A stretch of 64,000 nt of DNA. It comes from an uncultured Gemmatimonadota bacterium (GTDB taxonomy: Bacteria; Gemmatimonadota; Gemmatimonadetes; Gemmatimonadales; Gemmatimonadaceae). Under the pieces are notes generated by a model. It made no database searches and was not told the DNA's origin. It saw nothing but the letters and a program-made list of their open reading frames with translations. Below are positions 47,805-55,857 of this stretch, piece after piece; within the stretch, counting starts at the first letter, position 1, and the number at the start of each line of letters is the position of its first letter. The stretch covers positions 159,637-223,636 of the forward strand of contig CADEDA010000005.1 of the NCBI GenBank assembly GCA_902825965.1, given 5' to 3'. The translations under genes and the position numbers were made by a program.

Positions 47805-48659
47805 GTGAACCGGTACGAATCCCTCTTCGCGACATCCGACGTCAGCGTCAGCCGCTTCGACCATCCCCCGCACGAGGTCCACGAGGATCCCGATGAGGAG
47901 GTCTCGCAGCGCTGGGCGGTCGCGTTCGTGTGGGAGGGATCGTTCCGCATTTCGCACGGGCGCCGCAGCCACGCGCTGCGGCCGGGGAGCGTGCTGCTCA
48001 CGCGACCCGGTCAGGTGAGCCGCTGTGCGCACGACGAGTGCTGCCCGCGCGACGTCTGCGTGTCGGTGGGGTTCGCACCCGCTGCGGTGGCGCCGTTCGA
48101 ATCGGCCTGGCAGACCACCGGCTGGCAGGCGCGTGTGGTCGCCACCCCGCACCTCGCCTACGTCGATCGCCGCCTCGCGAGGGCCGCCCGCGCGCAGGAC
48201 CCGTTCGAGCTCGAGCGCTGGGCACTGGCCACCCTCGACGCACTGCAGGCGGACGGTCGCGCGGGCGGCCGCGGGCGCTATGCGGCCGACCCGCACGACG
48301 TGGACGCCGTCGTCGCGGCCTGCGAAGCCATCGAGGCCGACCCGGGTGCGCGGCGCAGCATCGCCGAGCGGGCACGCGCGGTCGGACGCAGCAGCACACA
48401 ACTCACGCACGCCTTCCGTCGCTACCTCGGCGAGTCCCCGCACCAAGTGGTGATCCGCTTGCGCCTCGCGCGGGCGGCCGAGCTCCGCTCCGAGGGCTGG
48501 AACGTGAGCGAGAGCTGCTTCCGCGCCGGGTTCGAGAACCTCAGCCATTTCTCGCGCAGCTTCCAGCGCGCGTTCGGCGTGCGGGCGTCCGCATGGCCCG
48601 CACTGGCACTCGCGGAAAGACGACGGAAAGTGCAAGACTTGCTCCGCCAGCGGAGCTAA
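47805..48659 (+). CDS. AraC-family transcriptional regulator
   Basis: A 284-residue protein beginning at GTG 47805. The N-terminal 150 residues are beta-rich, cupin-like, with several His and Cys (SRCAHDECCPRDVC) that could bind metal or an oxidant. The C-terminal AraC domain covers about 175-280 with both helix-turn-helix units (IAERARAVGRSSTQLTHAFRRYLG and VSESCFRAGFENLSHFSRSFQRAFG). The Cys cluster at residues 66-77 is unusual for AraC proteins. Ligand and targets are unknown; the genes next to it are small exported proteins. Confidence 0.9.
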   Translation: MNRYESLFATSDVSVSRFDHPPHEVHEDPDEEVSQRWAVAFVWEGSFRISHGRRSHALRPGSVLLTRPGQVSRCAHDECCPRDVCVSVGFAPAAVAPFESAWQTTGWQARVVATPHLAYVDRRLARAARAQDPFELERWALATLDALQADGRAGGRGRYAADPHDVDAVVAACEAIEADPGARRSIAERARAVGRSSTQLTHAFRRYLGESPHQVVIRLRLARAAELRSEGWNVSESCFRAGFENLSHFSRSFQRAFGVRASAWPALALAERRRKVQDLLRQRS

Positions 48660-48686
48660 CGTCCGTCCTCCACCCTCGGAGGACCC

Positions 48687-49190
48687 ATGTCGTCGGCACG
48701 CTCGCTCCGCACGCTGTTCGTCGCTGCAGCCGCTCTCGTGGTTCCGCGCACCGTCGTACTCGCCCAGTCGGCAGCGACCCCAGCACCGCGCGTCTCCAGC
48801 ACACTTCCCCCACGCGAACTCGCCCACCTCGAGGACCTGCGTCGTGCGGTCTGGGTGGACTGGTTCTCGGGGGACACGGCGGCGCTGCGGCGTGCCCTCG
48901 GCCCGGAACTGGTCGCCATGAGCACCGGCGCGCGTTATTGGGAATCACTCGAGGAGTCGCTGGCCGCGTCGGCGGCGTTCCGCGCCTCGGGCGGCCGATT
49001 CGTCTCGGTGGCGTTCGACTCCAGCACGGTGCACCGTTTCGGCGAGACCGTGGTCATGTTCTCGCGATACCACGTCACCACCACGAAGGGCGGCGTGCCC
49101 CAGGAGCTGCGCGGCCGTGCGACCGAGGTGTTCGTGCGCAGCGATGGACGCTGGGTCCACACCTCGTGGCACCTCGACGCGACGCCCTGA
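48687..49190 (+). CDS. Exported NTF2-like (DUF4440-type) protein
   Basis: A 167-residue protein with a strong GGAGG ribosome site and a signal peptide cleaved near residue 27 (VLAQS). The mature part is one NTF2-like fold (LEDLRRAVWVDWFSGDTAALRRALGPELVAM, then strands ending WVHTSWHLDAT). It is of the same broad family as the gene at 41396, but the two share little sequence. No clear catalytic residues. It follows the AraC gene by 27 bases and may be controlled by it. Confidence 0.82.
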   Translation: MSSARSLRTLFVAAAALVVPRTVVLAQSAATPAPRVSSTLPPRELAHLEDLRRAVWVDWFSGDTAALRRALGPELVAMSTGARYWESLEESLAASAAFRASGGRFVSVAFDSSTVHRFGETVVMFSRYHVTTTKGGVPQELRGRATEVFVRSDGRWVHTSWHLDATP

Positions 49191-49193
49191 ATC

Positions 49194-49209
49194 GTTCGGT
49201 TTGACGAAC
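49194..49209 (+). promoter_or_regulatory. Inverted repeat before the MarR gene
   Basis: GTTCG (49194-49198) and CGAAC (49205-49209) are separated by 6 bases and overlap a TTGACG -35-like hexamer at 49201-49206. A MarR operator is plausible but the arms are short. Confidence 0.35.
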
Positions 49210-49235
49210 CATCCGGTGCGGCCCATGCTTCGCAC

Positions 49236-49694
49236 ATGGCCGACACCGACCTCATCGACCGAATCCAGCAGTCCTATCCGCGGCTCTGGCACGCCTGCCA
49301 CGTCGAGCACCGCACGCGCGGACGCCCGCATCGCAGCGGGCTCACCGACCGCGAATCGGGGATCCTCGCGCACATCGGACTGGACGCCGTCGAGCCCGGA
49401 CCGCTCGCCCGGCACCTCGGCATCGCCAAGTCCACGCTGAGTGCGCACCTCACGCGGCTCGCGGGGCTCGGCCTCCTCGAGAACACCGTCGCGCGGGGCG
49501 ACAAGCGTCGACGTCTCATCCGCCTCACCGAGGCGGGTCGCGCCTCCCTCCGCGCCGATGCCGTGCTCGACACCGGACGCGTGGCGGCACTGCTGGCCGA
49601 GGTCCCCGCCCGCGACCGCGCGCGCGCGGTGCGCGGACTCGTTATCCTGGCGGCCGCCGCACAGCGCCTCACCGTGCGCAGGGGACAGGCATGA
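49236..49694 (+). CDS. MarR-family transcriptional regulator
   Basis: A 152-residue winged-helix protein of usual MarR length. The motifs are LTDRESGILAHIG, LARHLGIAKSTLSAHLTRLAGLGLLE as helix-turn-helix, and the wing ARGDKRRRLIRLTEAG. The N-terminus has a HACHVEHRTRGRPH stretch with two His and one Cys. It shares an ATGA overlap with the next gene, an exported SRPBCC-like protein, so the pair is an operon and the regulator probably controls it. Inducer unknown. Confidence 0.92.
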   Translation: MADTDLIDRIQQSYPRLWHACHVEHRTRGRPHRSGLTDRESGILAHIGLDAVEPGPLARHLGIAKSTLSAHLTRLAGLGLLENTVARGDKRRRLIRLTEAGRASLRADAVLDTGRVAALLAEVPARDRARAVRGLVILAAAAQRLTVRRGQA

Positions 49695-50215
49695 GGACGC
49701 TCCTGATGGGACTCGCCGCGCTCGCCGTGCTCTGCGTGCTCGCCGGCCTCGTCGCGGTGCTGATCGGCCGCCGCTTGCCCGCGCGGCATGTCGCGGAGGG
49801 CAGCCGGGAGTTCGCCGTCGCCGCCACCCGCGTCGCCGCAGCGGTCCGCGACGTCGAGGCGCAGCCACGCTGGCGGGGCGGGGTGAGCCGGATCGAGATC
49901 CACGAGCGCAGCGCAAGCGGCCTCCGCTACACCGAACACGGGACCAATGGCGCGATCCCGTTCCGGTTCGTCGAGAACAGCACTGACCGCCGCTTCACGT
50001 CGGTCATCGACACCGATGCGCTGCCGTTCGGGGGACAATGGACCTTCACCATCGACTCCCTCGGGCCGGCGCAGGCGCGCCTCACCATCCGCGAGGATGG
50101 CGTCGTGCACTCGGCACTGTTCCGCTTCGTGGGGACCTACCTGCTCGGGCACACGCGCAGCATCGACGGCTACCTGCGCGACCTCGCCGCGTCACTCGGG
50201 ACAGCGACCGGATAG
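49691..50215 (+). CDS. Membrane-anchored SRPBCC-like protein
   Basis: A 174-residue protein. Residues 4-28 form one hydrophobic helix (LLMGLAALAVLCVLAGLVAVLIG) that likely anchors the protein; the rest is an SRPBCC/polyketide-cyclase-like domain (VRDVEAQPRWRGGVSRIEIHE, then FRFVGTYLLGHTRSIDGYLRDLAAS). These domains bind lipids or other hydrophobic compounds. The start overlaps the MarR stop by 4 bases. A repressor that senses a lipophilic compound together with a membrane-facing binder is a reasonable guess, without direct evidence. Confidence 0.82.
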   Translation: MRTLLMGLAALAVLCVLAGLVAVLIGRRLPARHVAEGSREFAVAATRVAAAVRDVEAQPRWRGGVSRIEIHERSASGLRYTEHGTNGAIPFRFVENSTDRRFTSVIDTDALPFGGQWTFTIDSLGPAQARLTIREDGVVHSALFRFVGTYLLGHTRSIDGYLRDLAASLGTATG

Positions 50216-50255
50216 TCGGGTCGCGGGTCGGCGGTCGGATGTCGGGGGTCGGCGT
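50214..50255. repeat. Short GTCGG-rich imperfect repeats
   Basis: The gap after the SRPBCC gene contains five GTCGG or GTCGGG words in 42 bases at 6-12 base spacing. The array is imperfect, G-rich on the plus strand, and could be a minor repeat or a G-quadruplex-prone tract. Confidence 0.4.
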
Positions 50256-50302
50256 ACCGGCACGCATGAGGAGTCGCGGTCCTACCCCTGACTCCGTCGC
50301 AC

Positions 50303-50758
50303 ATGCCGTCCTCTCCCGTGCTCCGCCTCGCCTTGCTCGCCGTCGCCGCCACCGCGCTCGCGTGCAGTGACCCGCTCGCCGCCCCCGACCGTTCCGGGCG
50401 CTTCGCGCTCGCCAGCGTCAATGCCGTGCCGATCCCGCACGTGGTGATCGACGACACCGAGCTCTTCATCGAAGTGATCGCCGACACGTTGCTGCTCCAA
50501 TCCGACGGGACGGGAGTGTGGCGCAGTCACTACCGCTGGCGGACCGCCGGAGGCCCGCTCTCCGTCTCGGCGCTCGAGGTGCCGTTCACCATCGACGAGA
50601 CGGCAACCGGCCCGGTCCTGCAGCAACGTCCCGACTGCCCGAGCGACCTGGCCTGTGAGCTGCCGCCCGCTGCGCGGATCACCGTCCAGCCCGAGACCAT
50701 TGAGGCCACCATCCGCTTCGGGACTCATCGCTGGCGCCGAGTGGGGTCGCTGGACTAA
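50303..50758 (+). CDS. Hypothetical lipoprotein
   Basis: A 151-residue protein with signal peptide and lipobox ALAC (Cys21). The mature part, SGRFALASVNAVPIPHV and onward, is all-beta in character and resembles the lipocalin-like folds that many Gemmatimonadota lipoproteins share (G-x-Y/F-x-L-x-x-V/I-N-G). Two extra cysteines (DCPSDLACELP) can form a disulfide. No function can be assigned. It stands alone between the MarR operon and the next hydrolase. Confidence 0.7.
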   Translation: MPSSPVLRLALLAVAATALACSDPLAAPDRSGRFALASVNAVPIPHVVIDDTELFIEVIADTLLLQSDGTGVWRSHYRWRTAGGPLSVSALEVPFTIDETATGPVLQQRPDCPSDLACELPPAARITVQPETIEATIRFGTHRWRRVGSLD

Positions 50759-50815
50759 GGTGGAGCGTCGTCGCGTCCGCGACGATCTGCCCATGTCTGC
50801 CGCGAGGTCCCGGTG

Positions 50816-51778
50816 ATGCCCGTTTCGCTCCTGACGGTGGCAGTGCTGCTCGGATGCGTGGGTGTCGCACCACTCGCCGCGCAGGCCCCGCGGCCGGCGA
50901 GCGGGCAGAATCCCTCGCCGATGACCGAGTCGACCCGCGCGCACGAGCGGCTGGTGCAGCGCGCGTTCGATGGTCGGTCGCTGGGCTTCACCGGCCCGGC
51001 GGACCGTCGCGTCGAGTTGCGCGTGCCCGCGGCGGCGGCAGGCAGTGCCGTCGTGGACCTCGTGGTCCACTTCCACGGCGCGGCCTGGATCGCCGAACAC
51101 GCGGTCGCGTCACTGCCGGGTCCGAGCGTCGCTGCCGTGCTCAACCTCGGGTCCGGATCGGGCACCTACCATCGCCCGTTCGCGGACGCCGCCGTCTTCG
51201 ACTCGCTGCTCGCCGGCATCACGCGTGAGCTCAGCCTCGCGCGCGGCGGCGCCGTCACGTTGCGACGCATCACGCTCTCCGGCTGGTCGGCGGGGCATGG
51301 CGCCATCCGCGCCATCCTGCTCGAGCCGCGGCACGCCGCGCGCGTGGATGCGGTGCTGCTCATCGACGGGATGCACACCTCCTACGTGCCCGAGGGCCGC
51401 GTGCTCGCCGATTCGGGGACCCTCGACACCACGAATCTCGTCGCACTCGCGGCGTTCGCGCGGGAGGCCACGCAGGGGCGCAAGCGTTTCCTCGTCACGC
51501 ACTCCGAGATCTTCCCGGGGACGTTCGCGAGCACCACCGAGACCGCGGACTGGATGCTCGCCGCCCTCGGCCTGCGCCGACGCGCGGTGCTCGAGTGGGG
51601 ACCACGCGGGATGCAGCAGACCAGCCACGTGGTCGCCGGCGGCTTCGAGTTGCTGGGGTACGCGGGCAACAGCGCGCCGGACCACGTGGACCAGCTGCAC
51701 GCGCTGCCCGAGCTGCTCAATCGCGCAGCTTCAGCACCTGCATCGGTCCCTCCACCGCGGCGCGATCCACGGCCCTGA
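50816..51778 (+). CDS. Exported alpha/beta hydrolase-like protein
   Basis: A 320-residue protein. ATG 50816 has GAGG 9 bases upstream; a GTG one codon before is also possible. The signal peptide ends near residue 24 (LAAQA). Motifs are VVHFHGAAW (oxyanion-like loop) and LSGWSAGHGAIR with a nucleophile elbow G-W-S-A-G, then VLLIDGMHTSY with a possible acid, and a QTSHVVAGGF His near the end. The layout fits a cutinase- or esterase-like alpha/beta hydrolase, but the family is not certain. Its coding end overlaps the convergent GH10-like gene by 62 bases, and the last 20 residues, Pro/Ala-rich, may be a read into that overlap. Confidence 0.72.
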   Translation: MPVSLLTVAVLLGCVGVAPLAAQAPRPASGQNPSPMTESTRAHERLVQRAFDGRSLGFTGPADRRVELRVPAAAAGSAVVDLVVHFHGAAWIAEHAVASLPGPSVAAVLNLGSGSGTYHRPFADAAVFDSLLAGITRELSLARGGAVTLRRITLSGWSAGHGAIRAILLEPRHAARVDAVLLIDGMHTSYVPEGRVLADSGTLDTTNLVALAAFAREATQGRKRFLVTHSEIFPGTFASTTETADWMLAALGLRRRAVLEWGPRGMQQTSHVVAGGFELLGYAGNSAPDHVDQLHALPELLNRAASAPASVPPPRRDPRP

Positions 51779-53237
51779 CCGCGACCCGGTCGGCGGCCGC
51801 GACGATCGGCACGTCCCGGGTGCTGCCCCGCACCACGCGACTCACCCAGCGGGCGGAATCCACGCGCACCTGTACCAGCCACCACTTGGGCACCGAGCCG
51901 TCCGCCGACGTGAGGCGGGCGGTCCAGGCACCGCGCGCCGCGCGGCGCAGCTCCACCTTCGGCGCCTCGTGCGGCACGACGTCCATCCACGGGGACGGCG
52001 GCACCAGGGCCGGCTCGGCGTACGCACTCGTCGCCACGCGCGAGGCGATGGAGTCGCGGTCCTGCAGGAACACCTTGGCGGAGAAGTGGATGTTGCCCGT
52101 GGCGCCGGCCTCGGCCCGCGTCGCGTCGATCTGCGCGAGGATCTCTGCGCTGCGCCACGCCGTCCGCGAGCTGTCGCCGATGCGGCTCGTGTAGTTCCCG
52201 GGCCAGATGTGCCGCCCGTACTGGTTCTGCTCCGCCCACCAGCGCAGCAGCGTCGGGTAGGGCTGCGCGGCCGACGACACCGACCAGTAGAGCTGCGGTG
52301 CGAAGTAGTCCACCCACCCTTCCTGCAGCCAGCGGCGCGCGTCGGCGTAGAGCTCCGTGTACGCATCGAACCCGCTGACCACGCTCGGGAAGCCGGGCCG
52401 CCAGATCCCGAACGGACTCACGCCGAACTTCACCCACGGCTTCACGTCGTGGATCCCGTGGTACAGCGCCTCCACCAGGCGGTCCACGTTCTGCCGCCGC
52501 CAGTCCTCGCGACCCAGCATGCCACCGGCGAACCGGTAGCGCGCATAACTCGCCGAATCGGGGAACTCGATCGTGTTCCCGCGCCGGTCCTTCTCCTTGT
52601 ACGGGTAGAAGTAGTCATCGATGTGCACGCCGTCGATGTCGTAGCGCTTCACCACGTCGAGGATCACGCGCAGCGTCTGCTCGCGCACCGCGTCCTCCCC
52701 CGGGTCCATCCACAGGTGCTTGCCGTACGGCTTCACCAGGGCCGGCATGCGGCGTGACAGGTGCCGCGCCGACTGCGGCGTCTCCGCCGAGGGGTGCCGC
52801 GCCCGGTACGGGTTGAACCACGCATGCAGTTCGAGCCCGCGCTTGTGGGCCTCGTCGACCGCGAACGCGAGCGGATCCCACCGCGGCGAGGGCGCACGGC
52901 CCTGCGCGCCCGTGAGGTACTCCGACCACGGTTCGATGCTGCTCGCGTACAGCGCATCACCCGAAGGCCGGACCTGCAGGATCACCGCGTTCAGTCCGCT
53001 CAGCCGCGCACGCTCGAGGATCGTGAGCAACTCGCGCTTGGCGACCGCCACGGGCAGGCCGGGCTTCGACGGCCAGTCGATGTTGTCCACCGACGCCACC
53101 CACATGCCCCGGAACTCGCGCGCCACGCTCGGCGGGATGCAGCTCGCGTCCGTGAGGGGGCACGGCTCCGGCACGGCGGCGAGCGCGAGCCCGAGGGCGA
53201 GGGTCGGGAGCGACAGCGAGGGCATCAACGGGAGCAT
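51717..53237 (-). CDS. GH10-like (GHL10/YddW-type) glycosidase-like protein, exported
   Basis: A 506-residue protein starting at ATG 53237; a GTG directly before it overlaps the upstream stop. The signal peptide is residues 1-22 or so and Cys27/Cys34 may pair. The TIM barrel begins at EFRGMWVASVDNIDWP and contains LNAVILQVRPSGDALY, ELHAWFNPYRA, DGVHIDDYFYPY and GVSPFGIWR, all typical of the GHL10 family, whose members cleave or bind peptidoglycan glycans stripped of peptides. The last 80 residues form a beta sandwich domain. The start lies on the tail of the PCuAC gene, so it is the third gene of the copper operon by position, though its role differs. Confidence 0.9.
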   Translation of the reverse strand: MLPLMPSLSLPTLALGLALAAVPEPCPLTDASCIPPSVAREFRGMWVASVDNIDWPSKPGLPVAVAKRELLTILERARLSGLNAVILQVRPSGDALYASSIEPWSEYLTGAQGRAPSPRWDPLAFAVDEAHKRGLELHAWFNPYRARHPSAETPQSARHLSRRMPALVKPYGKHLWMDPGEDAVREQTLRVILDVVKRYDIDGVHIDDYFYPYKEKDRRGNTIEFPDSASYARYRFAGGMLGREDWRRQNVDRLVEALYHGIHDVKPWVKFGVSPFGIWRPGFPSVVSGFDAYTELYADARRWLQEGWVDYFAPQLYWSVSSAAQPYPTLLRWWAEQNQYGRHIWPGNYTSRIGDSSRTAWRSAEILAQIDATRAEAGATGNIHFSAKVFLQDRDSIASRVATSAYAEPALVPPSPWMDVVPHEAPKVELRRAARGAWTARLTSADGSVPKWWLVQVRVDSARWVSRVVRGSTRDVPIVAAADRVAVRAVDRAAVEGPMQVLKLRD

Positions 53238-53707
53238 CACGGAAGTCGTACACCGGACCGCACCGGGATGCTGCGTCCCGATGCGAACGTGAGCGTGAGG
53301 GCGACGGTATCACCGTCCACCAAGGGGCGGCGCAGGCCACGGAGCATCACGTGGGCGCCGAGCGGCTGGAATGCGACACTGTCCTTCGCCGGCACGGGCA
53401 GCGACGCGACCGCGGCCATGTGCATCGTGCCGCCGTGTTCCATCGAGACGTGCAGCGTGGTCTCCTCGGCGAGCTCGCTGCGCGCGCCGGTGAGCGTGTC
53501 GGCGACGGTCGAGCGATTCACCAGCGAGAAGTACACCGCCGCCGTCGCCCCGCTGTCCGCGCTCCGCGACCAGGCCGCGTGCGCCGCCAACGGGCTCGAC
53601 GCGCGCGTCGGCGCGGCCGCAGGCGCCGCGTCACCGCCGCTGCAGCCGGACAACCCCAGCGCGAACGCGCTAACGGATGCGACGGAGATCGCTCGCGATA
53701 TCCTCAC
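53237..53707 (-). CDS. PCuAC-type periplasmic copper chaperone, lipoprotein
   Basis: A 156-residue protein. I chose GTG 53707 because AGGAG lies 6 bases upstream and it starts a lipoprotein signal with lipobox LSGC (Cys22); a GTG one codon earlier is possible. The copper motif H-x-M spacing is visible: LHVSMEHGGTMHM and then GAHVMLRGL, matching the HM-x10-M-x21-HxM pattern of PCuAC. These chaperones deliver Cu(I) to the CuA or CuB centre of cytochrome oxidase together with SCO1, whose gene is just upstream and overlaps this start by 38 bases. Confidence 0.88.
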   Translation of the reverse strand: MRISRAISVASVSAFALGLSGCSGGDAAPAAAPTRASSPLAAHAAWSRSADSGATAAVYFSLVNRSTVADTLTGARSELAEETTLHVSMEHGGTMHMAAVASLPVPAKDSVAFQPLGAHVMLRGLRRPLVDGDTVALTLTFASGRSIPVRSGVRLP

Positions 53708-54230
53708 CACGGACTCCTGGACGCAACATGAGACGCAGGCGACCGCGTCGATCCACCACGAACGCATGCGCCGGGTGCGCGACCGTGTAGTTCGGCTGCC
53801 GCGGGTCGCCCTCCGGGTACACCGCGAACCCCCAGTCCCGCGTCACCGTCGCCACCTCGGCGTCGCTCAAGGCCACGCCGAGGAACCCCGCGTCGAACTG
53901 CCGCGCGTGGCGCCGAGTCGTCTCGGGACTGTCCCGCGCCGGATCCACCGCGACGAACACGAACGCGTAGTCCGCCGTGTCGCTCCCGAGCGCGCGCTTC
54001 GCGCGCGCCCAATCCGCGAGCACGGTGGGACAGACGTCCGGACAGGACGTGTAGCCGAAGAACAGCAGCGTCGTCCGACCCGCCACGTCCTTCAGCGACC
54101 AGGCCGGGACGCTCGTGTCCCCCGCCGCGACGAGCGGCGGGGCCGCCGACGGCGGGTCCATGACCGTGCCGTGCATCGGCGCTGGGGAGCATCCCGCCAC
54201 GAGGACGGTTGCCAACAACAATCGTCGCAT
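53670..54230 (-). CDS. SCO1/SenC-type copper chaperone
   Basis: A 186-residue protein; ATG 54230 starts a lipoprotein signal with lipobox VAGC (Cys14). The thioredoxin-like fold shows the copper motif TSCPDVCP (Cys63, Cys67) and the distal His in VAHPAHAFVVD (His152). SCO proteins insert copper into the CuA site of cytochrome c oxidase subunit II or reduce its cysteines. The neighbouring PCuAC gene supports this. The gene is preceded by DUF1295 on the same strand 19 bases away. Confidence 0.93.
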   Translation of the reverse strand: MRRLLLATVLVAGCSPAPMHGTVMDPPSAAPPLVAAGDTSVPAWSLKDVAGRTTLLFFGYTSCPDVCPTVLADWARAKRALGSDTADYAFVFVAVDPARDSPETTRRHARQFDAGFLGVALSDAEVATVTRDWGFAVYPEGDPRQPNYTVAHPAHAFVVDRRGRLRLMLRPGVRGEDIASDLRRIR

Positions 54231-54249
54231 CACGCCCAAAGATACGCGC

Positions 54250-55041
54250 TCACGCGCCCCGACGTGGCGGCCACGGCACGAAGGCGCTCACCTCCTGCTG
54301 ATAGCGTCGGTACGCCTCGCCGCGGGACCGCAGTGCGTGCGCCTCGGTGGCAGGGATGCCGGTCACCCGCAGCAGGAAGTACAGCATCAGCAACGGACTG
54401 CCCACCGTCAGCCAGCCATGCGGCGACCCGAGTGCGAGCAGCACGAATGCGCACCAGATGAGCCAGTCGAAGAAGTAGTTCGGGTGCCGGGACCAGCCCC
54501 ACAATCCCACGCGGCACACGAGACCCCGATGCTGCTCCTCGGCCTTGAAGCGGCGCAGCTGCGCGTCAGCCACCCCTTCGCCGGCCACTGACACCAGCGC
54601 GAGTGCCACACCCGCCCACAGCAGCGGGGAGAGGGTCGGCGACGGATCCGCCGCCGCCACGAAGAACGGCGCCGACAGCGCGACCGCCAGCACGCCCTGG
54701 AAGAGGAAGAACGCGAGGAACTTGAGGCGGAGGTTGCCACCCCAGCGTGCCCGCAACTCCTGGTACCGCGGATCCTCGGGCTCCGACACCACCCGGCGCG
54801 CCAGGTGCAGCGCGAGTCGTGCGCTCCACAGTCCACCCACCGCGCCCACGAGCAGCCGACGGGTCAGGTCGCCGGGGCCCAGCCCGGCCGCCACCAGGGC
54901 CTGCAACCCGATCGCCAGCGTCCAGCCCACATCCACCACCGCCGCGTTCCGCCAGCGCAGGTGCAGCACCCACAACGCGAACAGCAGCCCGATCGCGAGG
55001 ACCGCGCCCACCAGCACCATCCCCCACACGCCACCCGCCAT
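54250..55041 (-). CDS. DUF1295 / steroid 5-alpha-reductase-like membrane protein
   Basis: A 263-residue membrane protein with about seven helices. The C-terminal reductase-like region has GLVCRVGLWGWSRHPNYFFDWLIWCAF and the TGIPATE followed by RGEAYRRYQQ motifs, as in DUF1295 and ICMT-like proteins. The RHPNYF motif binds NADPH or a methyl donor in relatives. Substrate unknown; related proteins act on steroids, fatty acyl or isoprenoid chains. It starts the minus-strand operon that continues with SCO1 and PCuAC, and is divergent from the sulfur operon. Confidence 0.92.
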   Translation of the reverse strand: MAGGVWGMVLVGAVLAIGLLFALWVLHLRWRNAAVVDVGWTLAIGLQALVAAGLGPGDLTRRLLVGAVGGLWSARLALHLARRVVSEPEDPRYQELRARWGGNLRLKFLAFFLFQGVLAVALSAPFFVAAADPSPTLSPLLWAGVALALVSVAGEGVADAQLRRFKAEEQHRGLVCRVGLWGWSRHPNYFFDWLIWCAFVLLALGSPHGWLTVGSPLLMLYFLLRVTGIPATEAHALRSRGEAYRRYQQEVSAFVPWPPRRGA

Positions 55042-55070
55042 CGCGCCTCCCGTTGCGCCCTGCCGTCGAG

Positions 55071-55091
55071 TATTCTACTATTCAGTTATAT
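55071..55091 (+). promoter_or_regulatory. A+T-rich patch before the sulfur-detoxification operon
   Basis: About 21 bases are some 75% A+T (TATTCTACTATTCAG and TTATATA) inside G+C-rich sequence and abut the first start codon. They hold imperfect half-sites of the ATTC type bound by persulfide-sensing ArsR proteins. This is a possible promoter/operator, not a defined one. Confidence 0.4.
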
Positions 55092-55841
55092 ATGACGCCA
55101 CTGGCCGCCCTCCTCGCCCTGCTCATCGGCATCACGCTCGGCCTCCTGGGCGGCGGGGGCTCCATCCTCACCGTCCCGGTCTTCGTCTACGCGCTGGGCC
55201 TCGACCCCAAGCGCGCCATCGCCATGAGCCTCCCGGTCGTCGGCGGGGCTGCCCTCGTCGGCGCGGTGCAGCACTGGCGCAAGGGAAATGTGGTGCTGCG
55301 CACCGCGGTTCCCTTCGGCGCCGCCGCGATGCTCGGTGCCTTCCTCGGGGCGCGACTCTCCAGCGACATCAACGGGCACTACCAGCTGGCGATGTTCGCG
55401 GTGGTGATGCTCGGCGCCGCTGTCTCGATGTTCCGCAGCGCACGGCGCCGCGAACCCGCCACGCCACGCGCGCAGCCCACCTGGAGCGCGTTGCTCGTCA
55501 TCGGTGTCCTCGTCGGGGCCGTCACCGGACTCGTGGGCGCGGGCGGCGGATTCCTCATCGTGCCGGCCCTGGTCGTCCTCGGCGGGCTCCCCATGCACCA
55601 CGCGGTGGGCACCTCGCTGCTCGTGATCGCCATGAACACGCTCTCGGGCTTCGTGGGCTACCAGGGCAGCGTGGACATCGACTGGCCGCTCGTCGGCTCC
55701 TTCGCGGCGCTCACGGCCGTGGGCATCCTGGGCGGCACCGCCATGGTCGCACACGTCCCCCAACGGGCGCTCAAGTACGCGTTCTCGCTGCTCCTCGTCC
55801 TCATCGGTTCCTGGATCCTGTTCCAATACGGCACCATCTGA
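55092..55841 (+). CDS. TauE/SafE (TSUP) family permease
   Basis: A 249-residue membrane protein with about eight helices in two repeats, each starting with the glycine-rich GLLGGGGSILTVP and GLVGAGGGFLIVP that mark TSUP transporters. Members export sulfite, sulfoacetate, or move sulfur compounds across the membrane. With the persulfide dioxygenase-like gene 16 bases downstream and an ArsR regulator behind that, the likely task is to remove sulfite or thiosulfate made from sulfide. No ribosome site is visible because the leader is A+T-rich. Confidence 0.92.
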   Translation: MTPLAALLALLIGITLGLLGGGGSILTVPVFVYALGLDPKRAIAMSLPVVGGAALVGAVQHWRKGNVVLRTAVPFGAAAMLGAFLGARLSSDINGHYQLAMFAVVMLGAAVSMFRSARRREPATPRAQPTWSALLVIGVLVGAVTGLVGAGGGFLIVPALVVLGGLPMHHAVGTSLLVIAMNTLSGFVGYQGSVDIDWPLVGSFAALTAVGILGGTAMVAHVPQRALKYAFSLLLVLIGSWILFQYGTI

Positions 55842-55857
55842 CCCTCGGAGGTCTGCC

